A stretch of 47,329 nucleotides of DNA from Deltaproteobacteria bacterium (GTDB taxonomy: Bacteria > Desulfobacterota > Binatia > UBA12015), in assembly GCA_016874795.1 (NCBI GenBank), contig VGTG01000028.1, positions 1-47,329 of the forward strand. Reading direction: 5' to 3'. Made by a program: the position numbers and the translations under genes. This document shows positions 1 through 8,452 of this stretch, in pieces. The notes beneath the pieces were generated by a model. It did not search any database and had not been told where the DNA came from. It worked only from the letters and a program-made list of their open reading frames with translations. Every line of letters begins with the position of its first letter. The first letter of the stretch is position 1.

Positions 1-943
1 TCGCGACGAGGTTCCGTGAGAGGGTCGCGGGCCAGCGCGCCGGCGGCGCAGGGGGCGCCTCCGCCGGGCGTCGGGACTCGGTCGCGGGCGTCGGCAGACG
101 GAGGACGCGGTTCACGACGACGGCGTCGAGCTCGATCCCGAACTCGCTCACGTCGGCGGCGAACTGCACGGTGTCGCGCGCCGCGTGCGGATCGGCCGAG
201 GCCATCAGCACGTAGCGGGTCGTGTCGTCGCGAAGGAGTGCGTGGATCGACTCGGCGCGCTCGCGGAAGGCGGGCGCGACCGACGCGAAGTCGCTCGCGA
301 GCGCGGAGATGTCGCGCAAGAGCGTCATTCCGGTCACGCGTTCGAGCATGCCGAGCACTCCCGAGAGGACGCCGCGCGTGAAGCGCGACGTCGCGACGCC
401 GAGGATCCGGATCGGCTCGCTCAGGTACTCGAGCGCGCGCGAGTTCAGGAGTGCCAGGATTCGATCCGGCGCGTCGAAGAGCTCGAGCGCGTGGCTCGCG
501 GGCGGCGTGTCGACGACGATCAGATCGAAAGCCGGGTTCGCGACGACGTCGAGGAGCTGCTCGAGCGCCATGTACGCGTCGGAGCCGGCGAACGCCCCGG
601 CGACGTTCCGGTACACCGGGTTCTGCAGGACGCTCTCGGCGAGACGGCGATTCGGCGACAGCCGGCGCACGAGCTCGTCGAAGAGACCTTTCGCGTCGAG
701 GAGGATCGCATCGAGGGTGCCGGCGACGTCGTCCGGAAGAGGAACGCGATGGAACTCGCCGGCCCGATCGGGGAGCTCGAGCGCGTCCCTCAGGCGCGCC
801 GCCGGATCGACCGTCAGCACCGCGACGCGTCGTCCCTGACGCGCTCCCGCGATCGAGAGCGCCGCTGCCGTCGTCGTCTTCCCCACGCCGCCCGGTCCGA
901 GGCAAACGACGACCCGCGCGCCGTCGAGGATGCGATCGATCAC
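1..943 (-). CDS. ArsA/GET3-like ATPase, second of a tandem pair (3' end outside window)
   Basis: This gene reads right to left from a GTG at 943 and leaves the window without a stop, so its C-terminus is missing; about 314 codons are visible. A P-loop GPGGVGKT lies at residues 16-23, and DTPPASH at about 145-151 matches the switch region of ArsA/GET3 ATPases (DTAPTGH in the family). The first residues after the start are IDRILDGARVVV. The GTG overlaps the stop of the upstream paralogue (GTGA), so the two are almost certainly cotranslated. The position of the family's signature lysine (KGGVGKT) holds proline here, whereas the neighbour keeps lysine. There is no ArsB, ArsR or arsenic gene nearby, so arsenite efflux is not supported. 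The paired arrangement resembles mycobacterial Rv3679-Rv3680. Cytosolic ATPase function is secure; the substrate is unknown. Confidence 0.85.
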   Translation of the reverse strand, partial: MIDRILDGARVVVCLGPGGVGKTTTAAALSIAGARQGRRVAVLTVDPAARLRDALELPDRAGEFHRVPLPDDVAGTLDAILLDAKGLFDELVRRLSPNRRLAESVLQNPVYRNVAGAFAGSDAYMALEQLLDVVANPAFDLIVVDTPPASHALELFDAPDRILALLNSRALEYLSEPIRILGVATSRFTRGVLSGVLGMLERVTGMTLLRDISALASDFASVAPAFRERAESIHALLRDDTTRYVLMASADPHAARDTVQFAADVSEFGIELDAVVVNRVLRLPTPATESRRPAEAPPAPPARWPATLSRNLVA

Positions 944-1860
944 GAGTCGAGCCCCGCTTGCACCGCGTCGGCGAGCGGATCGAGGTCGTCCCAGAGCATC
1001 GTCGGCGAGAAGAGATACGGGAGCTCGACCGGCTTCTCGCCGGTGCCGTTGCGCAAGGCGCGGACTTGGCGGTGCACCGCCTCGCGCCGCTCGAGGAAGT
1101 GGTGCGCCGCGACGAGGAGCTCCGGGTCGATCGTGCCCGCCGCCTCGGCCTCGCCGATCAGCCGCTCGTCGGTCTTCGAGAAGCGCCGCGGATACGCGGC
1201 GTTCAGGAGCGGACGAGCGACCGGAACGCCGAGCTCGTCGCGCAGCGACTCAAAGAGCTCGATCGCCTCCGCGACGGCCCACTCCTCCGGCAGCGCGACG
1301 ACGAACGCGACCGTGCGCTTCGGATCGCGCAGGCTCGCGGAGATCTTCCGCACGACGTCGCCGAGCGGTCCGAAGCTGGCGACGCCGGCGAGGGTGTTCG
1401 GCGAGGAGAGGAGCGGTACCGAGTGCCCGCTCGCAGGTGCGTCGAGGATCACGAGATCGAAGCCCTTCCGGCGAATGCCGCTCGCAGGCTCGAGCCAGCC
1501 GTGGATCTGCGCGAGGAGGGCGACTTCGAGGATGCCGGGTACGGCCGCCGCGACGATGCGGAACGTCTCGCTCGAAAGAAGACGACGCGAGAGGAGCCGC
1601 ATCGGCAGGAGGCGATCGACGAGGTGTTCGAGCGCGAGACCTTCGTCGAGCGAGACGGCGGAGAGGTTCGGCCGCACCTCGGTCGGAACTGCAGGAAGCT
1701 CGTCGACGTCGAGCACGCTCGCGAGCCGTCCGGGAATCGCGATCTCGACGAGCAAGACGTTCCGTCCCGCGCGCGCCGCAGCGCGTGCGAGGCCGGCGGC
1801 GACGGTCGTCTTCCCGACGCCTCCCTTGCCGGTCACGATGGCCAGACGTGCGGCGGGCAT
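940..1860 (-). CDS. ArsA/GET3-like ATPase, first of a tandem pair
   Basis: A 306-residue ArsA-family P-loop ATPase. The deviant Walker A motif GKGGVGKT with signature lysine is at residues 11-18, near the N-terminus as expected, and DAPASGH in mid-protein matches the nucleotide-sensing DTAPTGH region. At about 300 residues it is a one-domain protein like GET3 rather than the fused double ArsA of enterobacteria. It starts at ATG 1860, and its TGA overlaps the GTG of the next ATPase, so the two probably form a heteromer. A TTGACA hexamer within CCGAATTGAC lies about 30 bases upstream, which would give a very short leader. It is divergent from the acyl-CoA dehydrogenase at 1953. By family it should be a cytosolic nucleotide-driven switch; client or cargo is not visible. 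Confidence 0.9.
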   Translation of the reverse strand: MPAARLAIVTGKGGVGKTTVAAGLARAAARAGRNVLLVEIAIPGRLASVLDVDELPAVPTEVRPNLSAVSLDEGLALEHLVDRLLPMRLLSRRLLSSETFRIVAAAVPGILEVALLAQIHGWLEPASGIRRKGFDLVILDAPASGHSVPLLSSPNTLAGVASFGPLGDVVRKISASLRDPKRTVAFVVALPEEWAVAEAIELFESLRDELGVPVARPLLNAAYPRRFSKTDERLIGEAEAAGTIDPELLVAAHHFLERREAVHRQVRALRNGTGEKPVELPYLFSPTMLWDDLDPLADAVQAGLDS

Positions 1861-1867
1861 GAGCGTT

Positions 1868-1902
1868 TCGGTAGCCGAGCCTCGCGCGAAGTGTCAATTC
1901 GG
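1868..1902 (-). promoter_or_regulatory. Candidate promoter for the ArsA-like pair
   Basis: On the minus strand CCGAATTGAC is at 1902-1893, giving TTGACA at 1897-1892. A weak -10-like TACCGA follows at 1873-1868 with an 18-base spacer. The ATG is at 1860, so a start of transcription here would leave almost no leader. The same 10-mer occurs upstream of two other genes in this window, which is the main reason to list it. Confidence 0.35.
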
Positions 1903-1952
1903 AGCTCGCGAAGCGCACTTGCAATCGTATCTCGACGTGACACGGTGGCGGA

Positions 1953-3125
1953 ATGGACTACGAGCTCAGCGCGCGGGAGCGCGCTTGGCGCGACGAGGTA
2001 CTCGAGTTCATCGCCGAGCACGTCGACGAGGAGCTCGCCGCGGAATCGCGCTCGCGCGGCAACGAAGGTCGCGGTCCGCGCGCGCAGCGTTTCCTGCAGG
2101 CCTTGAAGGACCGGGGCTGGTGGGGCCTCGCGTGGCCGGAGGAGTTCGGTGGGCTCGGCAAGACGGCCATCGAGCAGTGGATCTTCATCGACGAGATCGA
2201 GACGGCGGGTGCGCCGATGCTGCCGCTGACCGTCACCTCGGTCGCACCGACGATCATGCGGATCGGCAGCGAGGTGCAGAAGCGCGAGTGGCTGCCGCGC
2301 ATCACCGCGGGCGAGATCGACTTCGCGCTCGGCTACTCGGAGCCGGAAGCGGGGACCGACCTTGCCTCGCTCCGGACGCGTGCCGTCCTCGACGGCGACG
2401 AGTGGGTCATCAACGGGCAGAAGATGTGGAACACGATGGCCCACACGGCGACGCACAACTGGCTCGCCGTGCGCACCGAGCCCGAGGCGCCGAAGCACAA
2501 GGGCATCTCGATGATGATCGTGCCGATGGACGCACCCGGCGTCAGCGTCCAGGGCATCTGGGTGTGGCCGGGGCTTCGCACGAACGCGCTGTTCCTGGAC
2601 AACGTGCGCGTGCCGCGCGACCACCTGATCGGCGAGCGCGGGATGGGCTTCTACTACGCCGCGATGGCGCTCAACTTCGAGCGCCTCTCGATCGGCTCGA
2701 TCGGCATGGCACGGCGCCACTTCCGCGCTTTCGTCGCGACGGTCCGCGAGCGCGTCGTCGACGGCCGTCCGCTCCGCGAGGACCCGTGGGTCCGCGAGCG
2801 GCTCGCGCGTCTGCAGGTGGAGATCGACGCCGCGCGCATGCTCGGCTTCGAGACGGCGTGGACGCTCGACCAGGGACGGATGCCGGCGGCCGAGTCCTCG
2901 ATGGCCAAGATCTACGTCTCCGAGCTGTCGCAGCGGATCGCCGACACCGGCTGCGAGATCCTCGGCTTGAACGGTCAGCTCCATGCCGAGGATCCGGGCG
3001 CGCTCGCCAGCGGACGGATGCAGTGGCTCTACCGGATCGCGCCGATGCTCGCGTTCGGCGGCGGCACGAACGAGGTGCAGCGCGACATCATCGGCTTCAT
3101 GGGCTACGGCCTGCCGCGGAAGTGA
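1953..3125 (+). CDS. Acyl-CoA dehydrogenase family protein, subunit 1 of a probable heteromer
   Basis: A 390-residue protein with the full acyl-CoA dehydrogenase layout: an N-terminal helical domain, the FAD/substrate signature GYSEPEAGTDLASL at about residue 128, the beta domain with GQKMWNT, and a C-terminal helical bundle. It would catalyse FAD-dependent alpha,beta-dehydrogenation of an acyl-CoA and pass electrons to ETF. Near the C-terminus the usual EGTNEIQR-like motif reads GGGTNEVQRDII, so the glutamate that serves as base in many family members is glycine here. The gene is followed after 10 bases by a second, shorter dehydrogenase, an arrangement like the heterotetrameric FadE pairs of actinobacterial steroid degradation, where two different chains share one active site. 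Substrate is not predictable from sequence. ATG 1953 is preceded by a GGTGGCGGA stretch. Confidence 0.9.
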   Translation: MDYELSARERAWRDEVLEFIAEHVDEELAAESRSRGNEGRGPRAQRFLQALKDRGWWGLAWPEEFGGLGKTAIEQWIFIDEIETAGAPMLPLTVTSVAPTIMRIGSEVQKREWLPRITAGEIDFALGYSEPEAGTDLASLRTRAVLDGDEWVINGQKMWNTMAHTATHNWLAVRTEPEAPKHKGISMMIVPMDAPGVSVQGIWVWPGLRTNALFLDNVRVPRDHLIGERGMGFYYAAMALNFERLSIGSIGMARRHFRAFVATVRERVVDGRPLREDPWVRERLARLQVEIDAARMLGFETAWTLDQGRMPAAESSMAKIYVSELSQRIADTGCEILGLNGQLHAEDPGALASGRMQWLYRIAPMLAFGGGTNEVQRDIIGFMGYGLPRK

Positions 3126-3135
3126 GCGAAGAGAC

Positions 3136-4230
3136 GTGCGACCGGCGCCGACGCCCGAGCAGGAAGAGCTGAAGCAGGCGATCCGCGAATTCTGTGCTCG
3201 CGAGGTGACGCAGGAGCGGCTCCTCGCCTGGGAATCCGCCGACGGCGATGCGACGGACGGGCTGCGCCGCGCGATCGCCGAGCTCGGCTGGCTCGGCCTC
3301 GGGCTTCCGGCTTCGGCCGGAGGGAGCGATGCTTCGCTCGTCGACGTCGCGGTCGCCCTGCAGGAGTGTGCGCGCGGTCTCCTGCCGCGCTCGCTCGTCG
3401 GCGCGATTCGCGGGGCGGTCGCTCTGGCGGCGGTCGCCCCGGAGAGCGCGGATGTGCGCGGGCTTGCGGCCGGCGAGCGCGCTCTTGCGCTCGCTCTGGA
3501 CGAGGAGAGCGGCGGCACGCCGGGGGCCTTCGTGACTCGCATCGAGACGCGCGACGGAAAGCCGTGCGTCACCGGCGTCAAGCACTACGTCCCCGATGCG
3601 GGTGCTGCTCTCCATCTCGTCGCGGCGCGCGAGGGATCGGGAGCGAGCCTCGTCCTCGTCGAGGCAGACGGCGCGTGCGTCGTGCGCGACGCGCTGCGGT
3701 CGTTTGGCGGGGATCAGCAGGCGCACGTCCGCTACGAAGCCGCACCGGTGCGCGCCCGCTTGACGCCGGCGGGGGAGGGCGCGGAGGCGCTCGCGCGCCT
3801 CCGGAGGCAGCAGAGCGCTCTCGCTCTCGCCGAGATGATCGGCGGAATGGAGGCGGTCCTCGAGATGACGGTCGCCTACGTGAAGGAGCGCGAGCAGTTC
3901 GGTCAGAAGATCGCGCTCTTCCAGGCGGTGCGCCATCAGATCGCGGAGATGGGAATGCGGTTCACGGCCGCGCGCCATCTCGCGTGGCAGGCGATCACGC
4001 GCGTGTCGGGCGGATGCGAGCAGGGACACGAGCTCGCGAGCGCGCTCGCGTACGTCGGGCAAGCGTTCAAGCAGCTCTGCTGGACGGGGCATCACCTCCA
4101 CGGTGGCGCGGGCTTCGTCGTCGAGCACCGCCTCCGCTTCCACAGCGAGCGCGCGCAGAGTCTCTGCGTCCGCTACGCTCCGGAGGCTCCGGCGCTCGCG
4201 GAGATCGCGAACGCCCTCCTGGGGAAGTGA
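3136..4230 (+). CDS. Acyl-CoA dehydrogenase family protein, subunit 2 of a probable heteromer
   Basis: A 364-residue acyl-CoA dehydrogenase-like chain beginning at GTG 3136 (MRPAPTPEQEELKQAIREF), 10 bases after the previous stop, with GAAGAG just upstream as a plausible ribosome site. The C-terminal half is typical (AEMIGGMEAVLEMTVAYVK, EREQFGQKI, then GGAGFVVEH), but the middle domain has diverged: no clear xxSEPxAGxD signature is visible, and there is no EGT-type glutamate at the end. This is what is expected of the non-catalytic or half-site subunit in FadE28/FadE29-like alpha2beta2 enzymes. Its stop overlaps the start of the acyltransferase gene. An in-frame extension upstream to 2983 exists but overlaps subunit 1 and was not used. 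Confidence 0.88.
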   Translation: MRPAPTPEQEELKQAIREFCAREVTQERLLAWESADGDATDGLRRAIAELGWLGLGLPASAGGSDASLVDVAVALQECARGLLPRSLVGAIRGAVALAAVAPESADVRGLAAGERALALALDEESGGTPGAFVTRIETRDGKPCVTGVKHYVPDAGAALHLVAAREGSGASLVLVEADGACVVRDALRSFGGDQQAHVRYEAAPVRARLTPAGEGAEALARLRRQQSALALAEMIGGMEAVLEMTVAYVKEREQFGQKIALFQAVRHQIAEMGMRFTAARHLAWQAITRVSGGCEQGHELASALAYVGQAFKQLCWTGHHLHGGAGFVVEHRLRFHSERAQSLCVRYAPEAPALAEIANALLGK

Positions 4231-5345
4231 TGGAGGGACGCGAGGGAAACTCGGGGCGGGTGCGGACCTTGCGACCGCGTTCCGCGGCAGGAGGCGAGGC
4301 GCCGCGCCCGGGGCGTGGCGCGCGGGAAGGTGCAACCGAGTCGCCGCGCGGGGTTCGCCACGATCTGTTCCGCGAGCGACTCCGCGCGCTCGAGAGCGTC
4401 GTCGAGCAGGCGCTCCGCGAGAGCGGTGGATCGACGGACGGGGACGGGCGTCTCGCGCGCCTCGCGGAGGGCGTGCTCGACGGGTACGCGCGGCTCGCGC
4501 GCACGCTGGAGGAAGGCTCGTTCGCCGAGGCGCTGTCGCTCCTGCGCGCCCGTCCGCGCGTCCCGGTCATCGACGACTTCGGCTACGACCGCGACTACGA
4601 GCAGCTCGTGGCGCCGCTGTTCCGCGCGCTCTACTCGACGTGGTGGCGCGTCGAGGTCTCCGGTCTCGAGAACGTTCCCGCCGAGGGCCCGGTGATGCTC
4701 GTCGGGAACCATTCGGGCGGCCTCTTCGCGTGGGACGGCGCGATGGTGAAGGTCGCCGTGCAGACCGAGCATCCCGCGCATCGTCCGGTGCGGCCGCTCG
4801 TCGACGATTTCGTGTACCACCTGCCGTTCCTCGGCGACTTCATGACGCGCGTCGGAGGCGTGCGCGCGTGTCCCGAGAACGCGGAGCGGCTCCTGCAACG
4901 CGGCGAGATCGTGCTCGTCTTCCCGGAGGGCACGAAGGGCATGGGGAAGCTCTATCGCCGCCGGTACCGCCTGGCGCGCTTCGGGCGCGGCGGCTTCGTC
5001 CGCATCGCGCTCCGCGCCGGCGCGCCGATCGTCCCGGTCGCGATCGTCGGTGCGGAGGAGATCCATCCGATCCTCGGCCGCTGGGACTGGCTCGCACGGC
5101 AGATCGGGCTGCCGTACTTCCCGCTCACGCCGACGTTCCCCTGGCTCGGACTCCTCGGCCTCCTGCCGCTTCCGAGCCGGTGGCGGATCGAGTTCGGCCG
5201 GCCCATCGAGTGGAGGGGGAAGTTCGGTCCCGAGGCGGCCGACGACCGCCTGCTCGTGAGCCGCCTGACGGAGGGCGTGCGGCAGCAGGTCCAGCGCCTC
5301 CTCGGCGGCGCGCTCGAGCGCCGCGGCGCGCCGTTCTCGCTGTAG
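4230..5345 (+). CDS. Lysophospholipid acyltransferase-like protein (PlsC/MGAT-like fold)
   Basis: A 371-residue protein starting at ATG 4230, whose first base is the last base of the preceding stop. The first 65 or so residues are charged and of low complexity. The catalytic domain follows: VGNHSGGLFAWDG carries the NH...D motif (His and Asp seven residues apart, as in MGAT-like members rather than the NHxxxxD spacing of PlsC), and FPEGTKG is the glycerophosphate-binding motif. A hydrophobic stretch, PLTPTFPWLGLLGLLPLP, lies toward the C-terminus. It probably transfers an acyl group from acyl-CoA to a lipid or sterol-like hydroxyl at the membrane. Its operon with two acyl-CoA dehydrogenase subunits suggests a shared lipid substrate. 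It ends 6 bases from the convergent gene on the other strand. Confidence 0.82.
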   Translation: MEGREGNSGRVRTLRPRSAAGGEAPRPGRGAREGATESPRGVRHDLFRERLRALESVVEQALRESGGSTDGDGRLARLAEGVLDGYARLARTLEEGSFAEALSLLRARPRVPVIDDFGYDRDYEQLVAPLFRALYSTWWRVEVSGLENVPAEGPVMLVGNHSGGLFAWDGAMVKVAVQTEHPAHRPVRPLVDDFVYHLPFLGDFMTRVGGVRACPENAERLLQRGEIVLVFPEGTKGMGKLYRRRYRLARFGRGGFVRIALRAGAPIVPVAIVGAEEIHPILGRWDWLARQIGLPYFPLTPTFPWLGLLGLLPLPSRWRIEFGRPIEWRGKFGPEAADDRLLVSRLTEGVRQQVQRLLGGALERRGAPFSL

Positions 5346-5351
5346 TCGCCG

Positions 5352-7052
5352 CTACGGGTTCATCTCGTAGGCGCCGTCGAGCGCGAGAACGCGCTCGGTC
5401 CAGACCGCGTCGTAGCGGCGCTCGTCGGTCGCCGGCTTCGCGATCATCTCGAGGCAGAGCCGCATCTGCTCCGGCGTGCTGCGCGCCTTGCCGTAGAGCT
5501 GGAGAGCGCACTCCGAGAAGTCCCGCACGAGGAAGTCGAAGATCTGGTCGACGAGGTCGTCCTCGATCTCGTAGATCCTCGCGTTCTCGAGCAGGAGCTG
5601 CGCGTAGACGACGAGGGCGAAGAGCTCGCCACCCGCGAGGAGAAAGTCGGTGTCCTGCGTCTGCTCCTGGTTCGGCGGTGCCTTCTCGAGCAGCGACCGG
5701 AACGCTTCCACCTGCTTCGCGAACGCCTTGACGTTCGGCAGATCGAACGAGGCGAAGGCGAGGCGGTAGTCGTGGAAGCGGATGCTGCCGAGCCCGCGGG
5801 CGGGGCCCTGATCGAAGAGGAAGGCGTCGTGGGCCGCGTCGTCGCGCCGCGGCACCTCCGCGAGCTCGGCCGGAGCGAAGAAGAAGCTCGGCATGAACTT
5901 CACGATCAGGGCGATGTTCACGTGCACCGTGCCCTCGAGCTTCGGGAGCCCGCGGATGTCCACCGCGGCCTGCTCGAAGTACATGCTCTTCTCGAACCCC
6001 TTGGCGGCGATGACGTCCCAGAGGAGGTTGATGACGCGCTCGCCCTCCGTCGTCACCTTCATCTTGACCATGGGATTGTAGAGCAGGTAGCGCCGGTCGT
6101 CCGGCGAGGCGGAGCGCATGTAGTCGCAGGCGCGGAGCGCGAAGAGCTTCATCGCGACGAGCCGTGCGTAGGCGTCGACGAACATCCGCTTCACGTGCGG
6201 GAAGTCGGTCACGCGCATGTCGTAGAGCCGCCGGTTGTGCGCGTGCGCGATTGCCTCGTACAGCGCGTGCGTGCAGATGCCGATCGAGGCCCAGCCGAGG
6301 TTGTACTTGCCGATGTTGACCGTGTTCAGCGCGGCGTAGAAGGCGTCCTTGCCTTTGTGGAGGAGGTCGGCCTCGGTCAGCGGATACTCGTCCAGCGCGA
6401 ACTCCGACACGTAGTTCTGGCTCGCGCAGACGTTCTGCACGAGCTCGTAGCGCTCGTGCGACGAGTCCGCGGCGAAGAAGACGTACTCGTCGGAGCCCGC
6501 GAGCTTGCCGAAGGTCGAGACGATCGCCGCCTCGTTGCCGTTCCCGATGTAGTACTTGCGGCCGCTCGCCGTGTAGACGCCCTCGTCGCGCGGCGTGAGG
6601 ATCATGTCGGTCGAGTAGATGTCGGCGCCGTGCGCCTTCTCGGAGAGGCCGAACGCGAAGATCGCGCCGTCCTCGAGGAGCTTCGCCGTGCGCTCCTTCA
6701 CCGCCTCGTTGCGGCTCATCCAGATCGGACCGAGCCCGAGCACGGAGACCTGCCAGGTGTACCAGTACTGCAGGCCGTAGAAGCCGAGGATCTCGGCGAA
6801 CTCGCAGATCCGCCACGTGTCCCAGCGCGCGTCGGCGGCGCCGTAGCCCGCGGGCGTGCACATCGTCGCGAAGATCCGCTCGCGCGCGACGAAGTCGAGG
6901 AAGTCCCGGTACCAGCCGCGCGCGTGATAGTCCTCCTTCAGGCGGCGCTTTCCCTTCCGCTCGAAGAAGTCGACGGTCTTGCGCATCACCTCGCGTGAAC
7001 CCTCGTCGGGGTAGCTCCGCTCGAGGCGCTTCGGATTGAGCAGGATGTCCAT
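5352..7052 (-). CDS. Divergent acyl-CoA dehydrogenase-like protein
   Basis: A 566-residue protein from ATG 7052, only 2 bases after the porin stop. Acyl-CoA dehydrogenase traits are present but altered: FGLSEKAHGADIYSTDM replaces the usual TEPxAGSD signature, GRKYYIGNGNEAAIV matches the beta-domain GxKxxIxNG segment, and GLPKLEGTVHVN near residue 400 corresponds to the catalytic EGT region, with glutamate kept. It is much longer than the usual 380-400 residues, with about 150 extra C-terminal residues predicted to be helical. It probably oxidises a bulky or long acyl-CoA using FAD. The coupling to an outer-membrane porin gene hints at a substrate imported from outside, but that is inference. 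Confidence 0.8.
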   Translation of the reverse strand: MDILLNPKRLERSYPDEGSREVMRKTVDFFERKGKRRLKEDYHARGWYRDFLDFVARERIFATMCTPAGYGAADARWDTWRICEFAEILGFYGLQYWYTWQVSVLGLGPIWMSRNEAVKERTAKLLEDGAIFAFGLSEKAHGADIYSTDMILTPRDEGVYTASGRKYYIGNGNEAAIVSTFGKLAGSDEYVFFAADSSHERYELVQNVCASQNYVSEFALDEYPLTEADLLHKGKDAFYAALNTVNIGKYNLGWASIGICTHALYEAIAHAHNRRLYDMRVTDFPHVKRMFVDAYARLVAMKLFALRACDYMRSASPDDRRYLLYNPMVKMKVTTEGERVINLLWDVIAAKGFEKSMYFEQAAVDIRGLPKLEGTVHVNIALIVKFMPSFFFAPAELAEVPRRDDAAHDAFLFDQGPARGLGSIRFHDYRLAFASFDLPNVKAFAKQVEAFRSLLEKAPPNQEQTQDTDFLLAGGELFALVVYAQLLLENARIYEIEDDLVDQIFDFLVRDFSECALQLYGKARSTPEQMRLCLEMIAKPATDERRYDAVWTERVLALDGAYEMNP

Positions 7053-7054
7053 GG

Positions 7055-8410
7055 CTAGAAGTAGTAGCCGAGCTCGACGGCCACCGTGTTCTGGCCGCGG
7101 AGCGCGATCTCGTCGAAGTCGTTCGTTCGCGACGTGAAGATCTTCTGGTTCGAGCCGTCGTAGCGGTACTCGGCGCGAAGGTAGATGTACTCCGAGAGCA
7201 TCGCCTTCGCGTCGAAGGTGACGTCCCACACCGTCGCGCCCGTCAAGTCGCCGGCGTCGTTCACGGCCTTCAGGCGCGCGGCCTGCGGGTCCTGGAACCA
7301 CTCGCCGCGGAGGGCGAAGGAGAAGCAGTCGTCCAGCTGGTACGTCGCGATGCCGGAGAAGCCGACCCATGGCGCGTGCCGCCCCGGGTGGATCAGGCTC
7401 GCCTGCGACTCCGACCCGTAGTCGAAGTTCAGGATCACGCCGACGTCCTCCATCGGCATCACGTTCAGCACCGCGTCGAAGACGCCGCGCATGTTCTCGT
7501 TGCAGCCCTGGCCGTCGAGCGTCGGGAGGACGCCCGGCTTCGGCGCGCAGGTCTGCTCGGGCCCGGCGATGCCGCTCAGCGTGAGCGTCGCGTACTTGCT
7601 CGGCGTGAGCGCGATCTGCCCGATGCCGCTCGGCCGCGCGTTGTTGTCGGTGACGTTGTCCCAGCCGATCACGCCGCCCATGCTGAGCGAGACCATCTCC
7701 GTGAGCGGGTAGGTCGCGTAGCCGCCGGTGTGCGTGAACGGGATCGCGTAGCCGAAGAGGTAACCGCGCGAGAAGTTCGGGTTGAGCCAGGGCTCGATCA
7801 CCTCGGCGCCGAGGAGCGTCGAGAACCGGCCGCCCTTGAGCGTGATCCCGTTCCCGACGGGGACGTTGTAGAGGAGGTAGGCCTCCTGCAGCTCGGCCTC
7901 CTGGTGCTCCCAGTCCGTGTCGGGGATGACGCCGCTGCCATTCCAGTCGGCCTTGACGTTGCGGGCGATCCGGCCGGCGTCGAAGGTGACGTTCCCTCCG
8001 ACCTCGCCCGGCTCGGGATCGAGGTTGTAGCCGATCCGGAGCTGGAAGAGCTCGACTTCGTAGTCGCCTTCGTTCGTCGAGAGCGCGCGGTAGGGGATTT
8101 TGCCGTTCGGCGGATCGTTGAAGTCCCACTGGAACGCGGTCGAGAGGCCGGTGCTGAGGATGATCTCGCGGCCCGGCTCGGCGAGCCAGCTCGTGACGTC
8201 GTTCACGGTGCGATCGAAGTACTGGAGCGGCGGGATCGTGCAGCACTCCTCCTCCGGCTCGGGGTCGGGTGCCGCGGCGGGAGCCTCGACACGCTCCTCG
8301 CCGACGATGACCTCCTTCGCCTCCACCTCGTCCGCGCTCGCGACGCCGACGGAGCCGGCCAGAAGGACGGTCACGGCGGCGGCCACCAGCGTCCCTGCTC
8401 GAGTCGACAT
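7055..8410 (-). CDS. Outer-membrane beta-barrel porin, BBP2/OmpL-like
   Basis: A 451-residue protein starting at ATG 8410 with a strong AGGAGGAAG ribosome site 3-4 bases ahead. Residues 1-25 form a signal peptide ending near ASA-DEV. A short acidic, proline-rich linker containing ECC follows. The rest alternates short amphipathic strands rich in Tyr, Gly and Asn and ends in VELGYYF, a C-terminal aromatic typical of outer-membrane barrels recognised by BamA. Content matches the putative beta-barrel porin-2 family, which forms diffusion channels. It sits between the HupE-like gene (42 bases upstream) and the divergent acyl-CoA dehydrogenase (2 bases downstream), all on one strand. Substrate unknown. 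Confidence 0.8.
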   Translation of the reverse strand: MSTRAGTLVAAAVTVLLAGSVGVASADEVEAKEVIVGEERVEAPAAAPDPEPEEECCTIPPLQYFDRTVNDVTSWLAEPGREIILSTGLSTAFQWDFNDPPNGKIPYRALSTNEGDYEVELFQLRIGYNLDPEPGEVGGNVTFDAGRIARNVKADWNGSGVIPDTDWEHQEAELQEAYLLYNVPVGNGITLKGGRFSTLLGAEVIEPWLNPNFSRGYLFGYAIPFTHTGGYATYPLTEMVSLSMGGVIGWDNVTDNNARPSGIGQIALTPSKYATLTLSGIAGPEQTCAPKPGVLPTLDGQGCNENMRGVFDAVLNVMPMEDVGVILNFDYGSESQASLIHPGRHAPWVGFSGIATYQLDDCFSFALRGEWFQDPQAARLKAVNDAGDLTGATVWDVTFDAKAMLSEYIYLRAEYRYDGSNQKIFTSRTNDFDEIALRGQNTVAVELGYYF

Positions 8411-8452
8411 CACTTCCTCCTCTCGTCCTCTCCCACCCACTACTTCCACCCA

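Noticed and set aside
185-3172. A 995-codon plus-strand open frame over the ArsA-like genes
   Set aside because: Runs antisense to the ATPases and then through the dehydrogenase out of frame; no recognisable domain.
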